Assembly (NCBI GenBank): GCA_964058845.1
Contig: CAXKVR010000132.1
Location: 1-41,300 of the forward strand
Origin: Carex sylvatica
Lineage: Eukaryota > Streptophyta > Magnoliopsida > Poales > Cyperaceae
Direction of reading: 5' to 3'
Length of the DNA: 41,300 nucleotides
The notes under the pieces were generated by a model that saw only the letters and a program-made list of their open reading frames with translations, did not search any database and was not told the DNA's origin. The position numbers were made by a program, and so were the translations under genes. Of this stretch, positions 1 through 10,786 are shown in pieces. Position 1 is the stretch's first letter; every line of letters starts with the position of its first letter.

Positions 1-331
1 ATTTTTTTTTTAATTGAAGTTTTTTTTTTTCAAATTTAAATTTTTAGAGAAGCTGACACCAAAATTTTAATAATAGAAATCACAGACTGGACAACCTTTG
101 TCCAAATGAGCTTTTATTGCGCCAATCATTAAAAAAAAGAGAGAAATGAAATTTCGATGCCAAGCCTCTTAGAGCCAGAATCTCAGGAATGAAAAAGAAG
201 CAAAATTGCAGCCTTCAATCGAATATTTCAAATCTTCATGAATATAATTAGAGCAAACTTAATTACAAAAATACAAGATTTTATTTTCGTCCCAAGATTG
301 AAATCGTGTTTAAAGATGGCAAATACAAGAT
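1..331. other. AT-rich intergenic DNA, no gene seen
   Basis: Low-complexity A/T-rich sequence with poly-T runs. The short reading frames on both strands overlap each other and have no recognisable protein character. I see nothing functional here. Confidence 0.6.
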
Positions 332-1797
332 TTTCTCCGAAATTTTTATTAATATCCAATTTTTTTTTTTCAGAAACTACCCAGGCTTTAATATTTTTTC
401 GAAAACTATTCAAACCGTAAATTTTTTTACATGTTTTAGCCCAACTTTCTGCAAAAATTTATATCGGTCAGAAGCCAACTAAAATTGCAATAATTTTTTA
501 CGGAAAGGCCGGACTGCAAATTTCTTTTTGCAATTTCTCCCAAAACCGATATAAATTTTTGCGGTTTCTGTCCGAGACTATATATCACACCCTAGCGCCA
601 TTTCTGCCTCTAAACCCCTTGGCCCTCTTCTCTGCTTGTTTCGGACCTCTGATTGTCTGATCAATCGGCTCTTCAATTCAGACATTTTTAATTTTTTTAA
701 TTTTAATTTAGTTTATTTTAAATAATTTAGAACATTGTCTGAATAATTTAGAAATTTCAAAATGGTTTAGAATAATTTAGAAAATTTCAAAATAGTTTTA
801 GAATATTGTCCGATTAATTTAAAAAAGTCAAAAATTTCAAAATCCCAAAATGGGCCGAGTTATGGGTTCAGGGTTCCGACTGGTACTGGGTCGGGATCGA
901 GTCTCAGGGATCTAACTGGGTGCAAGGGTCTGACTACTTATGTTCAATTTGAAATTAAAACCGGTATAGTTCGGTTCCAATTCCACAAATAACTCCAGAA
1001 CATGTAACCTTTGTGGAAAAATTGCCACAATTCTTAAAATCATTTCAAATGATTGCTGATTTGTTACCGGTGCTAATTAGTAGTCACGTTAGCCATCGGT
1101 ACACATATTAAACTGATTTGGATTTCCATATTTGCTTCACTAACATTATACCAAACTAATTTATAAATCTTATTATGAAGATAATCAAAGTTATGATTCA
1201 CGGTTAGCGATAATGAGTATTTAGTCCGGATACTATAAAAGACCCTGTCATCATTGTATTGAATTTCTCCTCTAACAAAATTTTTCACACAGATGGTTGT
1301 CATATTTGGTTTGAGTTGGTATGAATAATAAACTACAATTTAAAAAAAATAGCATATGAGTAATTGAAAAATTAAATAATTTTAAATAAATAAATAAAAA
1401 ACTTATTAAAAATTTGCTTCTCGTATCTGATTCCCCCCCCCCCCCCCTTCTTTTTCTCTCTTTTATCTCTCTTCAATACAAATTTCTGGTTGTTGAGTGT
1501 TTTCTCTTCTGTTCATTTTATAAGAGAATAGTCCAAGACTGCAAAAAAGTATAACGGTTCAAATTACAAACAATTTTAACAGTTTCGGTCAAAACCGCAA
1601 AAAAATTTTGCGGTTTAGTTTTCCGCTATTTTTTTTTGCAATTTGAATTGGCTTCTAACCGATAAATATTTTTGTGGAAAGTTAGACTAAAATCTTTAAA
1701 AAAATTTACGGTTTGAATAATTTTTGAAAAAATATTAAAACCTAATTAGTTTCTGAAATTGTATATATTTTTTTTAATATTAATAAAATTTTTGGAG
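332..1797. mobile_element. Candidate non-autonomous Mutator-like element with long TIRs
   Basis: The stretch of about 332-565 reappears in reverse complement at about 1540-1797. Shared landmarks in order are a TCTCC-AAA-TTTTATTAATA end, TTCAGAAACTA, TTTTAATATTTTTTC, ATTCAAACCGTAAATTTTTTT, a TATCGGT(C/T)AGAAGCCAA block and a short A-rich block. The outer end (ATTTTTATTAATA) resembles the ends of the certain Mutator element at 17127-27725. The interior holds no transposase; around 580-650 it has a TATATA and a pyrimidine-rich leader-like stretch, plus a poly-C run near 1432-1448. I could not find a clean 9-bp target duplication, so the exact ends are approximate. An alternative is two independent copies of a repeat in opposite orientation. 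Confidence 0.5.
450..562. repeat. Internal hairpin in the left TIR
   Basis: GCAAAAATTTATATCGGT near 452 is the exact reverse complement of ACCGATATAAATTTTTGC near 545-562, giving an 18-bp stem inside the left arm of the 332-1797 element. Confidence 0.6.
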
Positions 1798-2039
1798 ATT
1801 TTCTATCAATGCATGAATATCATGTCCACATCATCCTTTTGTTGTTCGAGCAATAATCTTTTTCGTCTATTTGACTAATTTGTAAAAATATAAAATTATT
1901 GAATTTTACTATTTCTTCTATTTTTGAAAGATATGTAGGTTCAAGTCAAATGAAATTGTATTATGGAATACTTGGACTGAAGAAATCATGAAAACACTTA
2001 TCAAGAATTCAAATTGTAAACTTAGAAACTTGGTAAAGT
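1798..2039. other. AT-rich spacer
   Basis: No reading frame, RNA gene or repeat that I can support lies in this stretch. It could include the start of the LTR-like sequence that follows, whose left border I cannot fix. Confidence 0.5.
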
Positions 2040-3000
2040 AAGTTTGAGGCTGTTTAAACAAGGATCAAACGTTGATAATGTTTGTAAAACGTTGTAACAT
2101 TTTAGACCTGTTAGAAACGCTGAAGAAACAGTTGATCAAACTCAAAAACAACTGAAAATGTTATAACGTTTTCACAAAACATTGTAACGTTTTATGAATG
2201 TCAGAACTGCTGAAGCACAGCTTTACATAATCAACTTGAAACGTTGCAACATTTTAAGAATGTCAGAGCGTTAAGTACAGCTGTATCAGAATTTAAAATT
2301 CAAGAAACAAACGTTGTAACGTTTGTCAATAGTTACAACGATTTACTTAAATCATCGTTGTAACGTTTGACAAAAGTTATAATAATTTAATTAATTCTGA
2401 GCTTCAGAAATTTCTGTTTTTTTATCAACATTTTTCAGTGCAAAATGTTATAGAAACGTTATATAATCGTTGGTAATATTTTAATCGATTAGCTGAGCTG
2501 TCAGAAAATTTAAACCCTAAATCGCATTTTGAACTAAAACGTTGTAACGTTTAAAAAAACATTGGTAATATTTTAGCTCACTTAGCTCATTTTTGAGTTG
2601 TCTCTATAAATAGGGCTTTGGACTTTCTTCCCATAGGATCTTAGCCAACCCTAAACTTCTAAAACACAATTTTCTGAGAGATTTAGTTACTCCATTGTTG
2701 TGAAAACTTAAAACTTCAAAATCTCTCAAATAACCTCAAACCTACTTTCACTAATCTCAAGTTATATTAAGTTAAAGTGATCTATTGAGTGTTTCTCTTG
2801 AGTAGCTTAAACTTAGATACATTGTTCTCATCTCTAGTAGGCCGTGTGACTTTCCTTAGTTGTAAGGGCTCGCCGGTTCTCATTTCAAGTTGACCGATTG
2901 ACTTTCCGCTTGAATTGTAAGGACTCAACGGTTCACAAGTTGTAATCTTTTCGTATTGGGTAATAGAAATGTGCACCTAGAAGAGATTGCCGAACTACAT
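2040..3000 (+). mobile_element. Probable LTR retrotransposon LTR (solo or fragment)
   Basis: Three things suggest an LTR in + orientation: a dense array of AACGTT/ACGTTGTAACGTT-type motifs (2060-2570) as in a U3 enhancer region, a TATAAATA box at 2605-2612 followed by a CT-rich leader, and a doubled phrase, TTGTAAGG(G/A)CTC-(G/A)-(C/A)CGGTTC, near 2860-2935. There is no gag or pol coding next to it. I could not find target duplications or unambiguous TG...CA ends, so the limits are approximate and the superfamily is unassigned. It could also be a promoter-like repeat of another class. Confidence 0.4.
2605..2612 (+). promoter_or_regulatory. TATA box of the LTR-like repeat
   Basis: TATAAATA lies directly after the AACGTT-rich block and before a T/C-rich leader. 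This is the expected order for an LTR promoter. Confidence 0.4.
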
Positions 3001-3274
3001 TATTATCATGTGTGTCAAATTTTTTTAAACTCTTCTATTTATTTTTAATTGTAATTATTTTTAATTTTTAGAACAATTAGTGGTGTCCTTTAGTATAACA
3101 CTTTTCACACATGTAACTTAATATGTTGAAGCTCATCTCTTGTATATTTAATGCACCCCATGAGGTAAGAAGTTGTCAATTTGAAATCTTTAGACAGGGA
3201 GTCGGTGCATCAGCTCTCAAGGTTTTAATCAGAGACTAGGTGTTTCGTGCTTTCGTGCAAAGTTTGTCCCGACT

Positions 3275-3365
3275 CAAATTTTAAAGCTGATTGGACTGTG
3301 CATTAACTCAAAAAAGAATATTTTGAGTTAATGGACAGTTTAATCAGCTTTAATTTAAAATTTGT
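3275..3365. repeat. Hairpin (foldback) repeat
   Basis: The left arm CAAATTTTAAAGCTGATTGG...ATTAACTCAAAA is followed a few bases later by its inverted copy, TTTTGAGTTAAT...AATCAGCTTT. The stem is roughly 40 bp with few mismatches. A related small inverted repeat of TAACTCAAAA occurs near 3455-3485. It is probably a miniature transposon remnant. Confidence 0.6.
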
Positions 3366-4545
3366 ACAAAGTAGATTTGCATTAATATTAAAGACATTCT
3401 TATGTTTTAGGTAGGGATCGGATGAACTCTGTTTACAATCGAACGGCTCATATGTATTAACTCAAAATATTATTTTTTGAGTTATTATAGATAGGCATAC
3501 ATAAAAAATTCGTAGTTCGTGATTCGATTCGAGTTTGATTCGAAAAAGTTCATAAAAAAGTCGATTCGAAATAGTCCAAAATTAATTCAAACCAAATTCA
3601 AACTAGACCTGATTCGTTCGAAATAGATTCACGAACTATTATAGTTTGAAATTCAAAGTAACGTGAATCGTTGATTTTTACTGATGACTTATATTTGCTG
3701 ATGAGTTAAAAGTTAAAACATAAGGTCGTCTAGCCATAAGTCATAACTCGTAAGTCGTAACCCTCGCTCTCAGTTCTAAAATTCTGGACGACTTTCATCA
3801 CCTCTTGCTTTCGTGCGACTACGATCACTCTTCCTTGTTATAAAAAAGTTCATAAAAGATTCGAAATTGAGTTCTGAAAAATTCAATTCGAAATTAATTC
3901 AAACCAAACTCAAACTGAGGTAAAGTTCGATTCGGTTCGATTCGTTTGCAGCCCTACTGCAGATGATGCGGACTCCAATCCAGTCTTTGGTTATGATATA
4001 GAGAGTCCTTTAATATTAATGCGGATCTAGTCTGTACGAATCTTAAAACATATTGGATAGTTAAGATTCATTAACTCAAATTTTTTTTTTATAAATCATA
4101 ATTAGAAAAAGATTTTTATAGAAACCAACATGATTACATTTTTTTTTTTACAAAAATATAAGAACTAAAATGTCATTTTGATCCCAACTATTTTTATAAA
4201 TTTTGAAAAAAAATGTTAAAAAATTGTAAAAATATCTGGGATCGAATTGTTATTTTGGTCCAAAAAAAAATTGAGACCGAATAACATTTCAATTCTTATA
4301 AATTTTGTAAAAAAAAAAATAATCACATTGGTTTCATAATTTTTTTTTCTTTATTAAAAAAAAATTCAATAATAGATATAAAAGATAGTTTTACCACTAC
4401 CGTATCCGTTCCGTTTTCACCCCTAATTCCTTTCTTTACTTTTTTTTTTTTGGCATTCAATGCCCGTAGGCTTGAACTTTGAAGTATCCTTTTCTTTAGT
4501 TACCTTCTTTCTTTGGTTTTTTTTTTTTTTTTTTTGAGAAAACTT
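3366..4545. other. Intergenic DNA with degenerate ATTCG-rich repeat
   Basis: About 3490-3960 is a degenerate repeat full of GATTCG/ATTCGAAA words. One block (AAAAAGTTCATAAAA...AATTAATTCAAACCAAA) occurs at about 3545 and again at about 3842. The remainder (3960-4545) is AT-rich with several poly-T runs, and its last part is presumably the distal promoter of the alpha-SNAP gene. No coding sequence is supported. Confidence 0.5.
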
Positions 4546-4706
4546 TTACCTTCTATGCAAAGGAACTGTCCATCTTCTCAGTCCTCCACTCCCTAACTTT
4601 TCATTTCGGCTGTCCAAGGCAACCCCACCTGTCAGTGACAACGCGCAGAAGCAACTGTTTAGTGTATCACGACCGATAAAAGAGAAGGAGAAAACGAAAC
4701 AAAGAA

Positions 4707-4713
4707 TATAAAA
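4707..4713 (+). promoter_or_regulatory. Possible TATA box of alpha-SNAP gene
   Basis: TATAAAA sits 63 bp upstream of the ATG at 4776, the only good TATA-like string close to the gene. It would leave a 5' leader of only about 35 nt. The leader could be longer and start further upstream, so this is tentative. Confidence 0.3.
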
Positions 4714-4775
4714 TTGGTCTGGTCGGAAGGTTGGTCCATTGTTATTGCACCATTTCCAAACAGACACAAGCTAAC

Positions 4776-7700
4776 ATGGAAGATTACGCGGCGAAAGGTG
4801 ATGAGTTCGAGAAAAAAGCTGAGAAGAAGCTGGCGGGATGGAACCTCTTCGGTTCCAAACAAAATAACGCCGCCGATCTGTACGACAAGGCCGCCAATCA
4901 GTTCAAGCTCGCCAAAAGATGTAAGCGGATCACTGGCTCAGATTCTTCTGTTTGATCATTTTCATCTGAGATTTTTATGTGATTGTTAATCTGAAGGGGG
5001 AATGGTTGGAAATGTCTGGATTTCCCTGTGCATTGGGAAATTGATGGAAGTGAAACCACTTTGTTCGCTCAAAGTTAGGGTACCGCTGCAAATTTGGCGT
5101 CTAAATTTAAGATAAAGCTCACATTTTTATGGAGAACAGAAGGCATTTTGCAATCTCTATCCTCTACATTGTTCTTTTTAATATCTAATAGTACTTCTAG
5201 TTAATTGGAGGAATGATTTTAGCAATCTTTCTACATTGCTATTATCACTCTCAGATTGCCCACTATTCAGAGTGCGACTTGTGTTAATCCTGTTATGTAG
5301 AGTGCAAAATAAAGTGTGTACCTTGTGCAAATTTCTCTCAAGTGTTAATCCTGATTCCTGCATAAATTTGAATTTCCTCATGTTTAACACTTGTAGATAA
5401 AAATGCTGGGCAAAGCTGTATGATCAAAATGCTATTACTTGAAGAATATCAGAATTAACTGAGGCTCAGTTGAGGCTTAATTTACCTGAAATATAAGCTC
5501 CTTCAATGTAAAACTGAAAAATTATGACATTCAGATTGGTGTTTACCTGCTTGTTAATGAGCGGTTTGATTTTGTGATCCCTGATCTGCACTTAGTATCG
5601 AGAATTGAGAAGGGATGGGTTTGCACGTTGAGACAAATTACAAATGAAATAAGTTAGATATGAGATTTAGTGATGCATCAACTGACTTACCTTAGTTACC
5701 TATATTGTTACTTCACTTTTCAGGGGAAAAGGCTGCTGCAGTATATATCAAACTTGCCAAATGTCACTTGAAGGTCAGTAAATTCAAAATTATTTTCATA
5801 GTGATTATGATCACAAAAATGTCTCTTATAGACATCTCAAGGTGCAAAATGCATTTTTTTTTAATAACTATTTAGGTTAATTTATTACAACCATAAGATA
5901 GAACCTAGGATATTCTATTCCTGTGATAAATCTGTTTTCCTTCTTCATTTGGCCTTCATATGTAGAAGTTTACCAGATTTTACACTTTAAACGAAGTTCT
6001 CGCCTTCAATATCAGTTATTTTTTTACCAAACGGATGTTGTAGTTTAGTACAGAACTACAGATTGATGTTTTTCTTCCTTTTTCTGCTTGGAAAATGCTA
6101 TGGTGATTTGAGTATGGAAACACTAATTGTTTTATCTTATCTTAGATCTATTATTGCAATAAGTGGACTTATTTGCCTTTATTTCTTCTTTATGTTTTAT
6201 TACGCAACAGATGGAAAGCAAGTCTGATGCTGCCAGAACCTATGTAGAAGCTGCAAACTGTTATAAAAAAAAATACTCCATTCAAGGTTTTATTTATATT
6301 TTTTAGTTAATTACGATAGTTTCATTACAATAAACGGTTCTCAGATTTCAAAATAAAAAAATGTTTGGTTAACTATGGGCAATCGTTTTTATCTTGGCCT
6401 TTTCTTTTTTTTGGAAAATCAGTCTGATATCTTGCTGTATCGTATAATATACCCCACATTTTTCAGGTTTTTAATCATAACTTACCATATTTTTGGATTA
6501 TATGCAATTAACACTTCATCTTTTGGGTAATTTGCCAACATAAATTTACCACTGGAACTTGTGTTTACTCGAGTGCAAAAAAAAGAAAGAAAAGAGAAAA
6601 ACTAGATCTCCTAAAATTTGAGAGTTCTGGACTTGATTTATCTGTAAAAAATGTGTCAATCTGAAGACTAGTATTCATGAACATTATCCTTGATTTTGTA
6701 TTCAAATTATGCTTAGTAACAAAAAAGGAAAATGAGCGTAACACCAAAATAATTAGCATTTGCAGCGCATACCCATACAAACACACTAGCTAACTGTAGT
6801 TTGCTAGTTGCAAGTATCTTAAAATTCTGATGTTGTGAGATATTGTCAGTCTTATTTGTAATAACAGTAGAATGCTAGTTATTATTTGCAAAACAACATT
6901 ATAAACAATTTCAAGTAAGTTTGGAACTTGAAAATCTTTTTTTTTTTTTTTCCTTCTCTTTTAAAAAAAAATCTTACTTTCTTAGTGGAGATTGAGGAAT
7001 TCTTTGTGAAATTAGGGGCAGAAGTTTCAGTAACAACTAATGTAGATTATACATCAGGTTTTGCTAATGGTTCGGTGATAGATGCAAATATCTTGAAAAC
7101 ATTTGACTGTTGGTTGCAGTCAGTCAAAATTTTGGGTATTGTTAAAGAGTATTGTAGGGGTAATTCCTTATTCTCTCGTAATTATTAAATCAAGCTTAAT
7201 TGTAGGGTTAATGCACTGCACTATTCTTTATAGATGCGGGACAAGCACTCAGTCAAGCTGTTTCTCTTTTCTTGGAACAAGGCAGCTTGAACATGGCTGC
7301 CCGTTATTGCAAGGTACCATAACTCAACAGTTCACTGATTCTTTCCACGTAACTATAATATTCTTAAACCTTGTTGGGTTTTTGAACTATCATTTGGGTG
7401 GATCTCAGAATTGTTATTTCTTCCCCGCAAACCAAAAAACCCATTGGAAAAATTGAGTTCAGTTCGACTCGAGATGTCATGGTCTTGCGAATTTGTATTG
7501 GTTTTTTTAACTTTACTATTTATATAGGAACTGGGGGAGATATATGAGCAAGAGCAAGACTTGGAGAAGGCAATGGATTTCTTTGAGCGTGCGGCTGATC
7601 TGTACATAAGTGAAGAAGTGTCATCCTCTGCAAACCAGTGCAAGCAAAGAGTCGCACAAATTGCTGCCCAACTTGAACAGTAATATTGTCGCACAAATTG

Positions 7701-8476
7701 ATGCCCAACATGTAAGATGCATTTATTGAACTTTCTTACCAGCATACTAACCTATCTACAAATTTCCCCCTAAAATCTGTCCAGGTATCCAAAGGCAACA
7801 GAAATATTTGAGTCAGTAGCAAGTCAGTCGATGAAAAATAATTTGCTAAAGTATGGTGCCAAAGGATTTCTCCTCAATGCTGGTATCTGTCAGCTATGCA
7901 GGGGAGACGTTGTTGCTATCCACAATGCCTTGGAGCGTTTTCAGGTTCTTCTTTAAAAATTTTCTTTTACTTTTTTGGAAAAGGTAATGTTGTTGTAGGT
8001 AATAAATCTTTTGTGCAAAATTTACAGGATATTGATCCTACCTTCTCTGGCACGAGAGAGTACCGCCTTTTGTCTGTAAGATCTATCCATCGGGCCCAAT
8101 TACTTTTGGACTTCTGTTGTAATGTAATCATGATCAACAGAGAATTTAATTTGTATGCCAGGATCTAGCTGCTGCCGTGGATGAGGGAGATATTACCAAG
8201 TTCACTGATGCCATCCAGGAGTTTGACAGCATGACCCGTCTGGTATGATTTTCTTTTCTATTCCTTTTTATATATATATATTTTCATTGTTGTATGGCAA
8301 ATCTGATTTGCATTTATACTTATTTATGATATTTCTCTACCTACCGAGTGTTGCTGTGACAATACGCTGATTAGTTGATATAATGTATGTTGTAGGATCC
8401 TTGGAAGACAACCCTTCTTCTTAGAGCAAAGAATACACTTAAGGAAAAAGAGGAAGACGAAGATGATCTTACATAG
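4776..8476 (+). CDS. ASNAP: Alpha-soluble NSF attachment protein (alpha-SNAP), nine exons
   Basis: Adaptor that binds SNARE complexes and recruits the NSF ATPase to take them apart after membrane fusion; cytosolic and peripheral on membranes. Exons: 4776-4920, 5724-5773, 6211-6286, 7234-7313, 7528-7679, 7785-7944, 8028-8075, 8162-8242, 8396-8476. All introns are GT-AG, the phases agree, and the total is 873 nt (290 aa, the usual family length). Recognisable segments in order are [19 protein letters not shown] at the N terminus, helical repeats such as [19 protein letters not shown] and [11 protein letters not shown], the FFERAADLY and [11 protein letters not shown] repeats, [20 protein letters not shown] and EFDSMT. 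The C terminus ends EDEDDLT. The acidic tail with a penultimate Leu is the part known to stimulate NSF, and it is intact here. ATG 4776 is chosen because it begins the family N terminus. The gene appears functional. Confidence 0.95.
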
Positions 8477-9409
8477 AGATCATATAATATTGAGTTAACA
8501 AAAAAAATGTATCCTCTAATTATGGTTGTTCTACATGTGATTTTTCCACGTGTGATACCATTTTATTATCTGATTTTACATTTCTTGCGTCGTTTAATTC
8601 AGCTGTTCTTTTTGTTCTAATTATGGTTGTTCTTCTTAGATTTTTTTTTTTTTTTGAAATTAGCCTATACTTTTGCAAGTTGTCTTAACTCAATACTTGC
8701 GTTGTCCACAGCTATAAGAAATATATATTTTAAAATGTCCTGTATACATGTTCACTGTATAGAATAAAAGGCAAGAAATATGTGTTCGTCTCGATTACGA
8801 ATATAATTGATAGAACAACAAGAAATAAGATATATTTTACATTTTTATATCGATCCCCCACAGAGCATTTGCCTTTTCATGTTCTTCTCTCCTTCGTACG
8901 GTACTAAACAGATGGTCATGCAAAAAAAAAAATGATCGCTGCGTTTTTTTGTTTGTTTCTAAACTTTAAAAAAAAAAAAATTTGTAAAACAGAAAAATTA
9001 TACATTCTTTTGTAGTTTGATATTGATCGTACGACATAAAGCTAGATTGAAGAAATTGGTTTACGGTATTTAACATAGAAACAAAAATATAACAATATTT
9101 TTTTATGCTGATTAAACAATGCACGAAAAAAAATTCAATTAATGATTTCTTTTCTATAAATTTAAATTTTTATGTATTTTGTATTTATTCAAATCCTTTT
9201 CCACAATATTGACGAGAAAATAAATAAAAATACTATTTATAAAGATTTTTTTTCTTCATGGACTTTAATGACCAAATACAAACAACAAAAATTATTTAAA
9301 AACGTAACAATTGCATAAAAATAATGTTAAGTAGACAGACATTTTAAAAACATAGTTAAGACAAGAAACATCAAAAGAAATATAATTATGTTATACCAAA
9401 AATTTTAGG
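8477..9409. other. 3' UTR and AT-rich intergenic DNA
   Basis: This stretch holds the alpha-SNAP 3' UTR and then very AT-rich sequence with poly-A and poly-T runs. I see no gene. Base composition changes abruptly at about 9405, where the foreign-looking segment starts. Confidence 0.6.
8763..8768 (+). promoter_or_regulatory. Possible polyadenylation signal of alpha-SNAP
   Basis: AATAAA lies about 290 bp after the stop codon, a plausible 3' UTR length. Plant signals are loose and the region is AT-rich, so chance is a real alternative. Confidence 0.3.
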
Positions 9410-9468
9410 GCTCCCCTTATCAGATGGTCTTGCGTATCGTTCTACAGCTTGCTCCCCTTATCAGATGG
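9410..9468 (+). repeat. 18-bp direct repeat at the edge of the foreign-looking segment
   Basis: GCTCCCCTTATCAGATGG occurs at 9410-9427 and again at 9451-9468 (period 41). It marks the left border of the segment whose composition differs from its surroundings. Confidence 0.85.
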
Positions 9469-9728
9469 AGACTGTTGCTCTTCTCAATGCTGTTCAGGCT
9501 GCTCATGGCCTAGGACTGTCCCAATGTCCTAAAAACACTACGAGCACCGGATTTGAGATGCTGGTAAAAACACTACGAGCACCGGATGCCTTACAGTTTG
9601 CGGACTGGCACGCTTACACTGAACTCATGCCACTCGTGCAGCTTTTAATCACACCCCCACAATACGGATGCGGCTATATACCATGGGAAGAGGATTATCT
9701 GGCCCACAAACTCGCTAATCGGGCATGA
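9465..9728 (+). CDS. Unidentified ORF A (C-terminal-like fragment) of foreign-looking segment
   Basis: An open frame of 87 codons. The same frame is open a little further upstream, so the ATG at 9465 may not be a true start and this may be the tail of a longer protein. It reads as ordinary soluble protein, with Trp, Tyr, Pro and Cys and no low complexity. A 22-bp duplication inside it (9531-9552 and 9566-9587, period 35, not a multiple of three) means the two copies are read in different frames, so part of the N-terminal half is scrambled. The stop TGA (9726-9728) overlaps the ATG of the next ORF as ATGA. I do not recognise the family. Overlapping ORFs and G+C richer than the flanks suggest an inserted viral or organellar fragment; that is inference. 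Confidence 0.35.
   Translation: METVALLNAVQAAHGLGLSQCPKNTTSTGFEMLVKTLRAPDALQFADWHAYTELMPLVQLLITPPQYGCGYIPWEEDYLAHKLANRA
9531..9587 (+). repeat. 22-bp direct repeat, period 35
   Basis: The 22 bp starting AAAAACACTACGAGCACC at 9531-9552 are repeated exactly at 9566-9587, separated by 13 bp. Together with the repeat at 9410-9468, this gives two short duplications within 180 bp. Confidence 0.85.
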
Positions 9729-10000
9729 ATAAAACAATTCGATTACATCGGATGCACTTTCCCTCTCTTCTCGCAACAGTAGCTCTCAACTCTGGTATTT
9801 TGGCAGCCTACAATTGCCCCTTCGATATTACCGGCTGCAGGGGTCCTTTTATGTTTTCTTTATGGTCTGTTTTTCCTACCAGTATTGCTTCTTTTTGCTT
9901 CTCTGTTTTAATCACCGTCTTACCATATTATATAGCTAAGACCTATGGACGTCTGACAAATGCTTCATACGAAGCATATCATGTACCTCAATTTCAATGA
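9725..10000 (+). CDS. Unidentified small multi-pass membrane protein ORF B
   Basis: 91 codons, starting in the ATGA overlap with ORF A, an arrangement typical of polycistronic viral or bacterial mRNA and rare in plant nuclear genes. After a basic N terminus (about residues 1-11) come strongly hydrophobic stretches at about 12-32 and 40-72, separated by a loop with two Cys and a Gly-Pro turn (CPFDITGCRGPF). The end is polar and Tyr-rich (AYHVPQFQ). Two or three membrane passes are likely. I do not recognise the protein. The topology is reminiscent of small virion membrane proteins of plant RNA viruses such as the SP24 group, but I see no diagnostic motif. There are no introns and the frame is undamaged. 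Confidence 0.35.
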   Translation: MNKTIRLHRMHFPSLLATVALNSGILAAYNCPFDITGCRGPFMFSLWSVFPTSIASFCFSVLITVLPYYIAKTYGRLTNASYEAYHVPQFQ

Positions 10001-10036
10001 ATATATATATGTGCGCGCGCGCTCTCGTTCGTGTGT

Positions 10037-10376
10037 AGCAAAACTAGAGTGTGATGTATTCACCAAGAGGTATTGGTGAGCACAACTCTAAAAAACTACC
10101 GGATTAGCTTTAAACGACGAATTCAAACCGTGAAATCCATCTAATTTCCGAGTGATGTATGTACATGCAAAACTTTTTAAGTTTTGAATTTATTTAGCAC
10201 ATGATTAAGCAGCAAAAAAAAAAGAAGAAACTTCAATTTTTTTTGCATGTACATGCCTCACTCACAAAGTAGATGAATTTTACAGTTTGAATTCGTCGTT
10301 TAAAACTAATCTGATAGTTTTTTAGAATTGTGCTCATCAATACCTCCTGATGAACACATCACACTCTAGTTTTGCA
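10037..10376. mobile_element. Foldback MITE
   Basis: Arm 10037-10178 is the inverted copy of arm 10240-10376. Landmarks are GCAAAACTAGAGTGTGATGT against ACATCACACTCTAGTTTTGC, GGTATTGGTGAGCACAACTC against its complement, AAACGACGAATTCAAACCGT against ACAGTTTGAATTCGTCGTTT, and TGTACATGCAAAA against TTTTGCATGTACA. The spacer is about 60 bp and A-rich. The GCGCGC-rich flanks on both sides may belong to the element. No protein is encoded. Related arms are seen at 13540-13610 and 31881-32264. Confidence 0.85.
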
Positions 10377-10786
10377 CTCTCTCTATGTGTGCAGGCGCGC
10401 CTAAGGGCTTTTCACCAAAAAAACAAAAAAAATTAGTGCTTTATAAATTGTGCAGGGTTCAATGTAAAAATGTTTTAATATTTATTTCAATCGTAGTTTA
10501 TATAATATCTAATTTGCATGATGCAATATTTTATTACAATTTATCTCATCCGAACCCGGATCAACGCCGCCCCTGCCCGAATTCGTATCCTCTGCATTAA
10601 TTCAAATTTTGAGTTAAGATCTGGATCATCTGATTGAGATCCGCAATAATATTAAAAAGCCCCATGCCTTATTGGTGATGTGACTAACCCCCCCCCCCCC
10701 CCCCCTCACCCCCAAAAAAAAACTGTATAACTATTCTTCATATATATATATATATATATATATTTCAAATTTTCAGTTTGCCTTAT
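10377..10786. other. AT-rich spacer with homopolymer and TA microsatellite
   Basis: Contains a poly-C run (about 10689-10706), a (TA)n microsatellite (about 10739-10764) and degenerate repeat sequence. No gene is supported. Confidence 0.6.

Noticed and set aside
4546..4989. Overlapping frames on both strands around the alpha-SNAP start
   Set aside because: They are alternative frames of exon 1 and its flanks. Only the ATG at 4776 gives the family sequence and consistent splice phases.
6928..7188. Open frame inside alpha-SNAP intron 3
   Set aside because: Joining exon 3 (ends 6286) to exon 4 (starts 7234) keeps phase and family sequence; inserting this frame would break it.
7353..7745. 130-codon minus-strand frame
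   Set aside because: Antisense shadow of alpha-SNAP exon 5 and its introns.
9410..10000. Plastid or mitochondrial DNA insertion
   Set aside because: Composition would allow it, but neither ORF matches an organellar protein I know. Left as unidentified rather than assigned.
10689..10764. Poly-C and TA runs as regulatory elements
   Set aside because: Simple microsatellites with no gene downstream within a sensible distance.
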